The notes beneath the pieces are model-generated. The model saw only the letters and a list, made by a program, of their open reading frames with translations, made no database searches and had not been told where the DNA came from. Of a stretch of DNA of 46,748 bases, positions 32,365-40,544 are shown one piece after another. This DNA comes from Spirochaetia bacterium (GTDB lineage Bacteria; Spirochaetota; Spirochaetia; Treponematales; Treponemataceae). The translations under genes were made by a program, and so were the position numbers. The stretch is from positions 1 through 46,748 of the forward strand of contig CAAGIR010000048.1 of NCBI GenBank assembly GCA_900769975.1, written 5' to 3'. Numbering within the stretch: position 1 is the first letter of the stretch; each line of letters opens with the position of its first letter.

Positions 32365-34056
32365 TTAGTCATTCCAAATATTGTGATTATAAAAAGGTTG
32401 AACAATCTGTTTTCCTGAGAAAACTTTCTGCTTACGTGCAATTCCTTCTATATTATCAACAGTATTATAAACTTCGACTTTTATCATATAAAACTCTTTC
32501 TTCCTGAGTTTTGAACCAAGCACAACAGAAATTCCGTTATAGCATTTTACAATCGAACTGGAGTTCATGTCCATCAAATTATTATTTTTGTCATAAACAC
32601 TGATGATAAACAAATCCGCCTCGCTTTCCAACAAATTAATTGATTTTGTAGAATACGGAATTTTCACGCAGATTGATTCTTCTGTTTCTTCAACCATAAA
32701 ATCACAATCATCCAAATACACCAGTTTACCGCTATCTTCTTCAACTGCATCATTTTGTTTCCAGCCTGCATAGAAAATTTTATCTCCACTGTACATTCCC
32801 GCCAAACTGGTGTCTTCTGCTTTTTTTGTAAGCAATTCGTCCTCATACCAGCCAGTAAAATCATATCCATATTTAAACATAGACTGCTTTGAAGGCAAAG
32901 ACACCACATCAAATGAAGAATATTGCGTCATCAAATTATCTTCCACACAAAAACCTTGATTAAACACGTATCTTATATTATACAAATCATAAAAATCGAA
33001 AATTTCTATAGTTTTAGAAGAAGTCACACCGTCTTCGATGTAAACGTATTCTACTTGGTGACAAGCTTTTCTTCCATCTGATGCATAACCGTTAATTCTA
33101 AGCCAATAAGTTCCCGCTTTTAGATTGTCAAATTTTTCATGAATGTATGCAAATCCTTCATATTCATTTGTTCCTTTATAAAAAAGCAAATTTCCGTCAT
33201 CAGAATTTGCAGAATAAACATATTCAAAATGATTATCCACTTTTTTATATAAAGTATAAGCTGCTTTTGATAATGGCAAGTCAGTCACAAAATAAACTTT
33301 AAAATCAAGAGAACCCGTACCTTTTTCTTCATCTGTAACAATCTGTGGTTTCATATCAATCGTCAGACATTCATCGTCATCAGAAAGGTCGGCCGCAATT
33401 TTCCCAGAAAAAATAACGCCTCCAACTTTTGCATTTATTTGAATCTGATATTCTCCATACTCCAAAAGCAAAATATCATTCACAAGAGCATTATAATTTT
33501 CATACTGTTTTACAGTACCTTCCTGATTTTCACCATTTTTTTCACTATTTATATTTAATATAGAAACATTTATTTCTGTAAATTTACTATTGGCGTAATC
33601 AGGGAGGATTGTCCTGGCATTTGATTCCACAATCGCTGAACCATCAAAATTCACATAATAAACTGCAGAATAGACAATAGTATTTTTGCGAGCATACAAA
33701 ACAACAGGATATTCATTTTGCGCAAATCCGTTAAGATTTAAAGAACATTCCTTTTTATCAGAAATTTTTTGATTTCCCAGATACCATTCATACGCATCAT
33801 ATTCTTCTTTTGTAGAAATAGTGATTGTATTTCCGCTTTTACTCGCATTCAAAATTACATCTTCATAATGAATTTCAAGCAAAAGCTTTAAACTTGTAAA
33901 TTTTTCTTCAATTACTTCTGGCTCATCTGGTTCTTCTGCTTCCTCATTTTCCACGAGAATAACTGTTGTTTTTTTTGATTCCACAAAAGGATTTTTACAC
34001 GAAAAAAGAAACATCAAAAAGGGACACAAAAATAACAGTCTTATAATTTTTTTCAT
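32365..34056 (-). CDS. Lipoprotein with an InlB-type B-repeat
   Basis: This 563-residue protein has a lipoprotein signal (MKKIIRLLFLCPFLMFLF then SCKN, lipid Cys about residue 20). An acidic linker, several beta-rich segments like immunoglobulin-type domains, and one Listeria-Bacteroides repeat near residues 375-440 (FDVVSLPSKQSMFKYGYDF, GWYEDELLTKKAED, IFYAGWKQ) follow. Such repeats occur in surface proteins of gut bacteria and Treponema. AGGAGG, five bases before the ATG at 34056, shows that an upstream in-frame ATG at 34149 is not used. The function is unknown; display on the cell surface or periplasm is likely. Confidence 0.75.
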   Translation of the reverse strand: MKKIIRLLFLCPFLMFLFSCKNPFVESKKTTVILVENEEAEEPDEPEVIEEKFTSLKLLLEIHYEDVILNASKSGNTITISTKEEYDAYEWYLGNQKISDKKECSLNLNGFAQNEYPVVLYARKNTIVYSAVYYVNFDGSAIVESNARTILPDYANSKFTEINVSILNINSEKNGENQEGTVKQYENYNALVNDILLLEYGEYQIQINAKVGGVIFSGKIAADLSDDDECLTIDMKPQIVTDEEKGTGSLDFKVYFVTDLPLSKAAYTLYKKVDNHFEYVYSANSDDGNLLFYKGTNEYEGFAYIHEKFDNLKAGTYWLRINGYASDGRKACHQVEYVYIEDGVTSSKTIEIFDFYDLYNIRYVFNQGFCVEDNLMTQYSSFDVVSLPSKQSMFKYGYDFTGWYEDELLTKKAEDTSLAGMYSGDKIFYAGWKQNDAVEEDSGKLVYLDDCDFMVEETEESICVKIPYSTKSINLLESEADLFIISVYDKNNNLMDMNSSSIVKCYNGISVVLGSKLRKKEFYMIKVEVYNTVDNIEGIARKQKVFSGKQIVQPFYNHNIWND

Positions 34057-34182
34057 TTTACCTCCTGAGAATTTCGATCTTTCAAACACAAAATCAAAAA
34101 AAATCCTCATATATAAAGTGGGGTAAAGTATGTAAAAAAAGGAATTCAAAACAGCAAAAAATCGCAGAAATTTGAATTTTTT

Positions 34183-34211
34183 TTGAAAAAATCTCGAAAA
34201 AAATATATAAT
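34183..34211 (+). promoter_or_regulatory. Promoter giving a near-leaderless mRNA for the FAD dehydrogenase
   Basis: TTGAAA (34183-34188), a 17-bp spacer and TATAAT (34206-34211), then eight bases to the ATG. No Shine-Dalgarno sequence. Confidence 0.7.
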
Positions 34212-34219
34212 CACAGAAT

Positions 34220-35899
34220 ATGACTACAGAAATTACAATAACTATAAAACCAGAAGATGAAAAAAATCTGGAACTTCACAAAAAAATCATCATTTCAGAA
34301 TTAAAAAAGAATGTTTCACAGCAAAAATCAAAAGACGCAAATGAAATCAAAAAACTTACATTACAAGATTTTAAAACACATAATGCCACAATTAAATTTC
34401 TAAAAAAATCAATTGACGCAAGACATGGAAAAATAAAACTTCATTTACGATATAAAGTTTACATCGGTGAAAATCCGACAGAAAACGAAAACGCATTGCC
34501 TCAATGGAAAAAAGTCGATGGCAAAAAAACGGTGATTATAATTGGTTCCGGGCCAGCGGGGCTTTTTGGAGCTTTTAAACTTTTGGAAAGTGGCATTAAA
34601 CCAGTTATTCTGGAACGAGGAGCCGCCACCTCTCAAAGAAAAATTGACATAGCCAAAATAAGCACACAAAACATCATCAACAGCGATTCAAATTATTGCT
34701 TTGGCGAAGGCGGGGCTGGCACATTTTCAGACGGAAAACTTTATACACGAAGCAACAAAAGAGGGAACATTTACGAAGTATTAAATATTTTTCATTATTT
34801 TGGAGCCGATGAAAAAATCCTTACAGATGCACATCCGCATATCGGAACAAACAAACTTCCAAAAATCATAAATAATATGTGCGAAAAAATTGTTTCCCTG
34901 GGTGGAGAAATTCATTTCAACACAAAAGTCACAGATTTTTTACTGTCCCCAAACGAAACAGACACAACCCAAAAACAAAAAATTACAGGCGTAAAAACAA
35001 AAGACACCATTTCTGGGGAAGAAAAATCATTCACCGCCGACAGCGTTCTACTCGCCACAGGTCATTCAGCAACAGACATATATACATTACTTGCAAAAAT
35101 TGCGCCAGATTCTCTTGAAGCCAAAACTTTCGCAGCAGGAGTCAGAGTAGAACATCCTCGTCAGCTCATAGATAGCATACAATACCATTCCAACAAAAAC
35201 CATCAGCTTGGCGCCGCCGAATACCGCCTTACAACGCAAGTTGGCGACCGCGGAGTTTACTCTTTTTGCATGTGCCCTGGAGGATTCGTTGTGCCGTCCA
35301 GTTCTGGAACAGACGAAATTGTTGTAAACGGAATGTCAGCAGCAGAACGTAATTCCCAATGGTCAAATGCCGCAATTGTTGTAGAAATCCGCCCCGAAGA
35401 CATTCCCCTGGAATTTCAACAAAAAGCAAAAGATTCAGGATGCACTCAAATTGCAGGATTACTTTTCAGGACACACCTTGAACAACTTGCAAAACAACAT
35501 GGCAAAAACCAAGCCGCCCCAGCACAATTGCTTAAAGACTTTTTGGAAAACAAAAAATCATCAGTTTTGCCTAAATCAAGCTACACCCCAGGATTACAGT
35601 CTTCAAATTTATGCGAATGGCTTCCCGACCACATTTTATCAAGATTACAGCAAGGATTTAAAGATTTTAATAAATATATGAAAGGATTTATTTGTGACGA
35701 AGCACTTTTAATTGCAATTGAAACCAGGACAAGCACACCTGTACGGATTTTGCGTGACAAAGAAACATTTGAATCATCAGCCATAAAATTTCTTTATCCC
35801 TGCGGAGAAGGAAGCGGATATTCAGGAGGAATTGTTTCCAGTGCAATGGATGGAATAAATGCCTGCGAACAGATTGCCAAACAATTTAATTTCCTCTAA
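34220..35899 (+). CDS. FAD-dependent dehydrogenase (COG2509-type)
   Basis: This 559-residue cytoplasmic flavoprotein has an N-terminal small domain (about 1-90, LTLQDFKTHNATIKFLKKSIDAR), then the dinucleotide-binding motif IIIGSGPAGLFGAFKLLESG near 105-124 with an acidic strand end (VILERG). FGEGGAGTFSDGKLYTR near 155-171 and a final GEGSGYSGGIVSSAMDGI near 533-550 bind FAD. This order is the COG2509 group of NAD(FAD)-utilising dehydrogenases, whose substrate is not known. It is widespread and usually chromosomal. A single gene, followed after 61 bases by the membrane LuxR-type regulator. Confidence 0.88.
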   Translation: MTTEITITIKPEDEKNLELHKKIIISELKKNVSQQKSKDANEIKKLTLQDFKTHNATIKFLKKSIDARHGKIKLHLRYKVYIGENPTENENALPQWKKVDGKKTVIIIGSGPAGLFGAFKLLESGIKPVILERGAATSQRKIDIAKISTQNIINSDSNYCFGEGGAGTFSDGKLYTRSNKRGNIYEVLNIFHYFGADEKILTDAHPHIGTNKLPKIINNMCEKIVSLGGEIHFNTKVTDFLLSPNETDTTQKQKITGVKTKDTISGEEKSFTADSVLLATGHSATDIYTLLAKIAPDSLEAKTFAAGVRVEHPRQLIDSIQYHSNKNHQLGAAEYRLTTQVGDRGVYSFCMCPGGFVVPSSSGTDEIVVNGMSAAERNSQWSNAAIVVEIRPEDIPLEFQQKAKDSGCTQIAGLLFRTHLEQLAKQHGKNQAAPAQLLKDFLENKKSSVLPKSSYTPGLQSSNLCEWLPDHILSRLQQGFKDFNKYMKGFICDEALLIAIETRTSTPVRILRDKETFESSAIKFLYPCGEGSGYSGGIVSSAMDGINACEQIAKQFNFL

Positions 35900-35960
35900 A
35901 TTTCATTTTTTTTACAATTCCGATAGATTTTTTTACAATTATAATATATAATTACTATTT

Positions 35961-36728
35961 ATGAAGGATAATAAATCAATCAATGAGAGAGTTGTATCGG
36001 CCATTGGTTTTTGTTTTCTTGTAGTAGCAACAATTACCTCTTATTTAAATAATGGAGATTCTCTTTCCATTTTAAACAAATTATGTCCTTCCAGGTATAT
36101 AATTTTTACTACGCATTTATTATGCACTTGTTATGCATTTATAATGATAATAAAACCTTCTGATATCGGATATGTTATAATTATGATGGTCGAAAGTGTT
36201 TTAACAATTTTGACATCGTACGAACAGTTAGGTATTTTCTTTTTTTATGCCTCTTTGATTTTGCTCATTTGTAAAGATTTATGCGGCGAAAAACAAATCA
36301 GAATAATTCCCGTACTTATCATAATTCACATTTTAAGTCTGCTGGGTACATATACACATGGAATTAAAACTATGCTGCTTTCCATTTCATGTTCCGCTTA
36401 TTCTTTTGTATTTTACATGTGGATTTATAAATTCATCAAAGCAAAATTTTCATGTTTCTGGCCAAAAACTGTTACAGAAAACGAAATTCTCAAAGATGTA
36501 AAAGTTGGAAGTTCCATCAGCCTTTCCGATTATGATTTATCAGAAAGACAGACATGTTTTATTCTGGACAATTTGTATAATAATTTTTCTTATAAAGATT
36601 TAAGCTCAAAATACAATGTAAGTGTTTCCACTGTAAAGCGCACATTTACAGATATATGTAAAATATTAAAAGTAAATAATCTGGAAGAATTACGCTTTTT
36701 GCTTTTGCAGTACCAAATAAAAAAATAA
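35961..36728 (+). CDS. Membrane-anchored regulator with a LuxR-type HTH
   Basis: This 255-residue protein has about six membrane helices in residues 10-160 (GFCFLVVATIT, IIFTTHLLCTCYAFIMII, VIIMMVESVLTILTSY, IIPVLIIIHILSLLG and others). Its C-terminal cytoplasmic part (about 185-250) reads like a LuxR/GerE HTH: LSDYDLSERQTCFILDNLYNNFSYKDLSSKYNVSVSTVKRTFTDICKILKVNN. It should sense a membrane or envelope signal and bind DNA from the membrane. TATAAT at 35947-35952 lies eight bases before the ATG, though I see no matching -35 box. The target genes are unknown. Confidence 0.75.
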   Translation: MKDNKSINERVVSAIGFCFLVVATITSYLNNGDSLSILNKLCPSRYIIFTTHLLCTCYAFIMIIKPSDIGYVIIMMVESVLTILTSYEQLGIFFFYASLILLICKDLCGEKQIRIIPVLIIIHILSLLGTYTHGIKTMLLSISCSAYSFVFYMWIYKFIKAKFSCFWPKTVTENEILKDVKVGSSISLSDYDLSERQTCFILDNLYNNFSYKDLSSKYNVSVSTVKRTFTDICKILKVNNLEELRFLLLQYQIKK

Positions 36729-36838
36729 ACACGCATAGGTGTGTCACCTGTTTGGGTGTGTCACCCCGAGCTAATTTCGGGGCTTCCCATTCACGTGTGA
36801 GGCCTCCCATTCACCTGCAAAGCCTCCACCCATAACTG
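36729..36838. other. Convergent gap packed with short inverted and direct repeats
   Basis: GGGTG-TGT-CACCC (36754-36766), a similar GGTG-TGT-CACC just before it (36738-36748), and CCCCGA-GCTAATT-TCGGGG (36764-36782) are small hairpins. CTTCCCATTCAC and CCTCCCATTCAC form a direct repeat after them. The gap lies between two converging genes and probably acts as a terminator for both. Confidence 0.55.
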
Positions 36839-37543
36839 TTATTTTATAGTAGTTCCGATATATTCCTTATCGTCCAAAATCGCCTTAATATTCTCAATAT
36901 TTTTTCCGCCAGCACAAATAACAGTCATACCGTTTTCTTCGGCTTTTTTCGATGCAATAGGATCAAACGGACAATTTTTTCCAGGAGTCCACTCATCGCC
37001 AACCATTTTTCTAAAGTCAGCCCAGGAAATGGTGTCCAAAGGTTTCGCATCAGGATTTTTGCGAGGATCATCAGTGTAAACTTTTTCAATATTCGAAAGA
37101 TTTACAATAGTTTTAGCGTCGAATTTTTCACCCAGATAAACAGCATCCGTATCAGTAGAAAAACCAGGTTTCCAGCCCGAAGCAACAAGAACCTGACCGT
37201 CAAATTTCACATCATCACTAGTCGGATTATAAACCACATCATTTTTGCAATAATCACCAAAACATGCCTTTACAAGCTGAGCATTAATTCTCGTAGCCAT
37301 AATTCCAATCCAATCAGCCGCATTACTTGAATCACTGCAATTATTTCCAGTTTTCTCCAGAACATCTTTATAAGCATTCTGATAAACCCTGGCAGGTGCT
37401 CCACCACCAGCAACAAGAATAAGTCTTCTAGATTTATCTTCATCCAGCCATGAAGTACACATTTTTACAAATGAAGTCAAAAACTCCGTGTCAGGTTTAT
37501 CTGGCACAATAATTGAACCACCAACACTTAAAACTTTAGTCAT
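36839..37543 (-). CDS. pyrH: UMP kinase
   Basis: This 234-residue amino-acid-kinase-fold enzyme phosphorylates UMP to UDP with ATP. It shows KVLSVGGSIIVPD near residues 3-15, LVAGGGAPARVYQ near 42-54, the GWKPGFSTDTDAVYLGE substrate loop near 123-139 and LSNIEKVYTDDPRKNPDAK near 150-168. The form resembles the archaeal-type UMP kinases found in some spirochaetes. I start at the ATG at 37543, which overlaps the stop of the upstream gene (TGATG) and follows AAAGGAG; an ATG 11 codons upstream lies inside that gene. It ends a run of sigma, anti-sigma and transglutaminase-like genes, an unusual place for a nucleotide kinase. Confidence 0.9.
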   Translation of the reverse strand: MTKVLSVGGSIIVPDKPDTEFLTSFVKMCTSWLDEDKSRRLILVAGGGAPARVYQNAYKDVLEKTGNNCSDSSNAADWIGIMATRINAQLVKACFGDYCKNDVVYNPTSDDVKFDGQVLVASGWKPGFSTDTDAVYLGEKFDAKTIVNLSNIEKVYTDDPRKNPDAKPLDTISWADFRKMVGDEWTPGKNCPFDPIASKKAEENGMTVICAGGKNIENIKAILDDKEYIGTTIK

Positions 37544-39252
37544 CAATACACTCCTTTTATGATTGGGATTCCCCAATAACTGCTATATTTTGCCGTATGT
37601 TCACTAGCTTCTTCCCAGATAGACTGCAAGGCAAAATTTCTTGGCTGTTGAACAATTTTGTTTTCCGCTGCAAAAGGTTTTAACTGGCTCCATCCTCTTG
37701 AAAAAGCAATGTGATGCGAATCCATATTTCCAAAATAAAATTCCCTGTCATCTTCTGACTCATTTTCCGTCCATTTTTTATAATCCAGGCCGGCACCCAA
37801 AGCAGGATCAACAGGAATCCAACCTACCTTTGGAATATAAAATTCACACCACCAGTGAGCCTGCGTCATCATATCAGAACCGATTAAGATTCCAGCATCA
37901 GTGTAAGACGGAATACCAGCAGCCCTCAATAAAGCCGTATAAACAACAGCAAAATCATAAGCGTCACCCTGGTGCTTTTCCAGTAATTCCAGAGGGTCAG
38001 ATTCTATTTTCGTGTTTGTTTCTGTAATTTCATAATTATCACACATATAATTATAAATTAATTTTGCCTGACGCCAAGCATTTTTTTCTTTTCCGATAAT
38101 AGTTTTACACAACGAAACAATATTTTCATTTTCACTTGGAACAAGTTCATCAGGGCGCAACGCTTTTGATAGCAAGTTTTTGTTTGTATTTTCTATATTA
38201 CCGATTTTATCAGCATTAACTTTTGTCCTCATTTCATAGACAGGCAAAACAAAAGTCTGCGTAAATACAGTTTTAGGAGTATTATTTCTGTTTTTCGATA
38301 TCTGGTGAATTAAATTATTCTGATAATTATGAATAATCGGCTGCGGATTACCTTCTGTTATTTCAACATTTGGTTGTGAAACCATTGTAACAGGAATTGG
38401 ACAACGCAAAGTAATAGTAGAAACATCATCCGTCACCACATCAGCGATATCAGCAGAATATTCCACCAAATAAATTTTTTTATTGTCAAACGTTTTATAA
38501 CCAGCTGTATTATTGATAGCAATTTGCTTTGGTTCCGATTTTTCGCGTCCGTTATCGACAATTACCACTCCAGTACAAACGCCGTCGGGAACAACAACCT
38601 GAATTTCGGTATTTGACCACAAAAGATAATCAAAATCATCTTCATTTGCACAAAACATACTTTCCGAATAAAGTTTGTTGTTTTTAAACTCAGCCGAATT
38701 AATCTTGTTATTATAATCAACCGTAAAATAAACTTTTGACTGATTTTTAGAATCACCAAAATTGTTACCGGTAATTACAAGCACGTCACCGATGTTCACT
38801 TTATCTTGCGACAGATATGTAATGACAGGCTTAGTCACCTGCTGAACTTGCGGAACAGGAACAGGAATATCTGCTTCATTCGCAAAAAGAGAAGGATTAG
38901 AACGTAAATCTTTTATCCCCACATAAACAAGACCATTCTGAACATTGGCAGGCAATTCCACTTTAATACATTTGTCAGTCCAGGAAACATAAGAACTGGC
39001 AGTAAGTTTCGAACCCGAAATTTCCACATAATTCATGTCCCTCGCATCGCCAAAATTTTCTCCATAAATAGAAATTATATCTCCAGGCGAGCCAACAGGC
39101 GGAATAATAGAAATTATTTGAGGAACAGCCTTAGTCTTTTTATTAACAAAAATACAAGCAAAAAGAATTACGGCAATTATAACAACAAATAAAATTCCCC
39201 TTAAAAAAGGATATTTACGAAGAAAATAACTAAAACTACCCGACGAGTTCAC
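37543..39252 (-). CDS. Membrane protein with two IPT/TIG domains and an inactive-looking transglutaminase domain
   Basis: This 569-residue protein has one N-terminal helix (about 14-33, FLRGILFVVIIAVILFACIF). Two IPT/TIG immunoglobulin-like domains follow (about 43-125, IISIIPPVGSPGDIISIYGENFG; about 140-235, KVNIGDVLVITGNNFGD). A transglutaminase-like domain (about 385-500) ends it. In that domain the position of the catalytic Cys is Ala431 (HQGDAYDFA, where active members have GxC), while His466 (AHWWCEFY) and Asp482 (PVDPALG) remain. It should lie outside the inner membrane and may bind peptides or glycans without cutting. The start is a GTG overlapping the anti-sigma stop by four bases (GTGA), so translation is coupled. 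Confidence 0.8.
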   Translation of the reverse strand: MNSSGSFSYFLRKYPFLRGILFVVIIAVILFACIFVNKKTKAVPQIISIIPPVGSPGDIISIYGENFGDARDMNYVEISGSKLTASSYVSWTDKCIKVELPANVQNGLVYVGIKDLRSNPSLFANEADIPVPVPQVQQVTKPVITYLSQDKVNIGDVLVITGNNFGDSKNQSKVYFTVDYNNKINSAEFKNNKLYSESMFCANEDDFDYLLWSNTEIQVVVPDGVCTGVVIVDNGREKSEPKQIAINNTAGYKTFDNKKIYLVEYSADIADVVTDDVSTITLRCPIPVTMVSQPNVEITEGNPQPIIHNYQNNLIHQISKNRNNTPKTVFTQTFVLPVYEMRTKVNADKIGNIENTNKNLLSKALRPDELVPSENENIVSLCKTIIGKEKNAWRQAKLIYNYMCDNYEITETNTKIESDPLELLEKHQGDAYDFAVVYTALLRAAGIPSYTDAGILIGSDMMTQAHWWCEFYIPKVGWIPVDPALGAGLDYKKWTENESEDDREFYFGNMDSHHIAFSRGWSQLKPFAAENKIVQQPRNFALQSIWEEASEHTAKYSSYWGIPIIKGVY

Positions 39253-39965
39253 TGAAATTTACCTGACATTACTCTAACAGGCAAAGAAAATTCCGTCGTA
39301 ACAGGAATTTGCCCAACGCCTGGTATCGTAATCCTTATAGAAATTGTATTTTCTTCAAATTCTGGTCTTAAAACATCAACACTACCAATATTCTGTGCAA
39401 AATTCTGCGACTTTTCCTGAGAATCAGAAGAAAACACTGTATCTTTTATATTACCAGAAACAAGCACACTTTTTCCACTATCAAACGACACATTATTCAT
39501 TAAACTACTATTTTTTACAGCCGACATTCCTTTATTCAAAGTAACCTGTGAAATAGTATTTCCAGGAACAGTCATAAAAGGATTAACATAATAAGTACCA
39601 GTACTCTGTTCGTTTTTATTATTCACAAGATTAAACGGAATGAAAAGTGCAAAAATCGCCGCAGCAGCAACAGCGCCAAGTGCATAAGTAAAATTGAATT
39701 TTTGTTTTTTTCCAGCACTTTCAGAATTTTTACGATAAGACATTTTTATCTGCAGACGGTTAAAACTCTCATCCAGATAACGACTGTCCGTTTGCAAAGA
39801 CAAAGAATCCTGATGCAAAGAAAAAGAAATATTTTTTAACTGTTCAAGTTTTTTCTGACATTTAGGACACTGCGAAACATGTTTTTCATATTCTACTTTA
39901 TAATTCTGAGGTAACTCATCATCTAAATAAATTGAATGAATATCATCACTGGGGCAAAAAGACAT
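39249..39965 (-). CDS. Anti-sigma factor with zinc-finger domain
   Basis: This 238-residue protein has an N-terminal zinc-finger anti-sigma fold (SIYLDDELPQNYKVEYEKHVSQCPKCQKKL, with the HxxxCxxC motif near residues 29-36). One membrane helix is near 92-110 (YALGAVAAAAIFALFIPF), and a periplasmic beta-rich tail follows. It should hold the ECF sigma factor at the membrane until an envelope signal arrives. It overlaps the sigma gene by 20 bases. AGGAG lies before the ATG. Confidence 0.88.
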   Translation of the reverse strand: MSFCPSDDIHSIYLDDELPQNYKVEYEKHVSQCPKCQKKLEQLKNISFSLHQDSLSLQTDSRYLDESFNRLQIKMSYRKNSESAGKKQKFNFTYALGAVAAAAIFALFIPFNLVNNKNEQSTGTYYVNPFMTVPGNTISQVTLNKGMSAVKNSSLMNNVSFDSGKSVLVSGNIKDTVFSSDSQEKSQNFAQNIGSVDVLRPEFEENTISIRITIPGVGQIPVTTEFSLPVRVMSGKFQ

Positions 39966-40515
39966 TATCTTCTCCTATAAGTTTAACAAGTTGTTCCCTT
40001 GCTCTAAAAATCCTTACCTTTACATTACCTTCCGTAATTCCCAAAACCTTCCCGATTTCCTTATAATTCAAATCAGCATACTCACGCAGTAAAAGCACAT
40101 CTTGAAGATTTTTCGGCAACTTTTTCAAAGCCTCCCTCGCATTCTTAATGGATTCCATCTTTAATAAATCACTTTCACCAGAATCAGATTTACGATGGTC
40201 TTCATATAACACTTTTTCGTACGCTTTACGTTCCCTATCCTTACGTTTTACATAATTTAAAGACGCATTTTTTACAACACGAATAAGCCAGTATTTCGCA
40301 TCATTTAATGACGGAAAAACAAGAGCTTTTTCGTTTGCCTTTATAAGAGAATCATGAGCCAAATCTTCCGCCGCTTCTTCATCATTTACAATTTTAAACG
40401 ATATTTTAAACAGCATCTGCATTGTAGCATCATAAAGCTTTCTAAAATCAACAGGATTACCAGCATTTAAAGCTTGAACTAATTCCGTTTCTTTCCCTTC
40501 TCCATTTATAAACAC
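39946..40515 (-). CDS. ECF-family RNA polymerase sigma factor
   Basis: This 189-residue protein has sigma region 2 (about 22-90, FRKLYDATMQMLFKISFKIVNDEEAAEDLAHDSLIKA) and region 4 (about 125-180, LKKLPKNLQDVLLLREYADLNYKEIGKVLGITEGNVKVRIFRAREQL), and no region 3. It should direct polymerase to envelope-stress genes when released by the anti-sigma factor. The start is a GTG with AGGA upstream. From memory, T. pallidum also has a sigma-24 gene beside cysS (TP0092 and TP0091), which supports a spirochaete origin. Confidence 0.92.
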   Translation of the reverse strand: MFINGEGKETELVQALNAGNPVDFRKLYDATMQMLFKISFKIVNDEEAAEDLAHDSLIKANEKALVFPSLNDAKYWLIRVVKNASLNYVKRKDRERKAYEKVLYEDHRKSDSGESDLLKMESIKNAREALKKLPKNLQDVLLLREYADLNYKEIGKVLGITEGNVKVRIFRAREQLVKLIGEDNVFLPQ

Positions 40516-40544
40516 AGAAAAATCCTAAAAGTTACTAATTTTTT

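Noticed and set aside
34057..34149. Upstream ATG for the InlB-repeat lipoprotein
   Set aside because: AGGAGG lies directly before the ATG at 34056, which starts a normal lipoprotein signal peptide.
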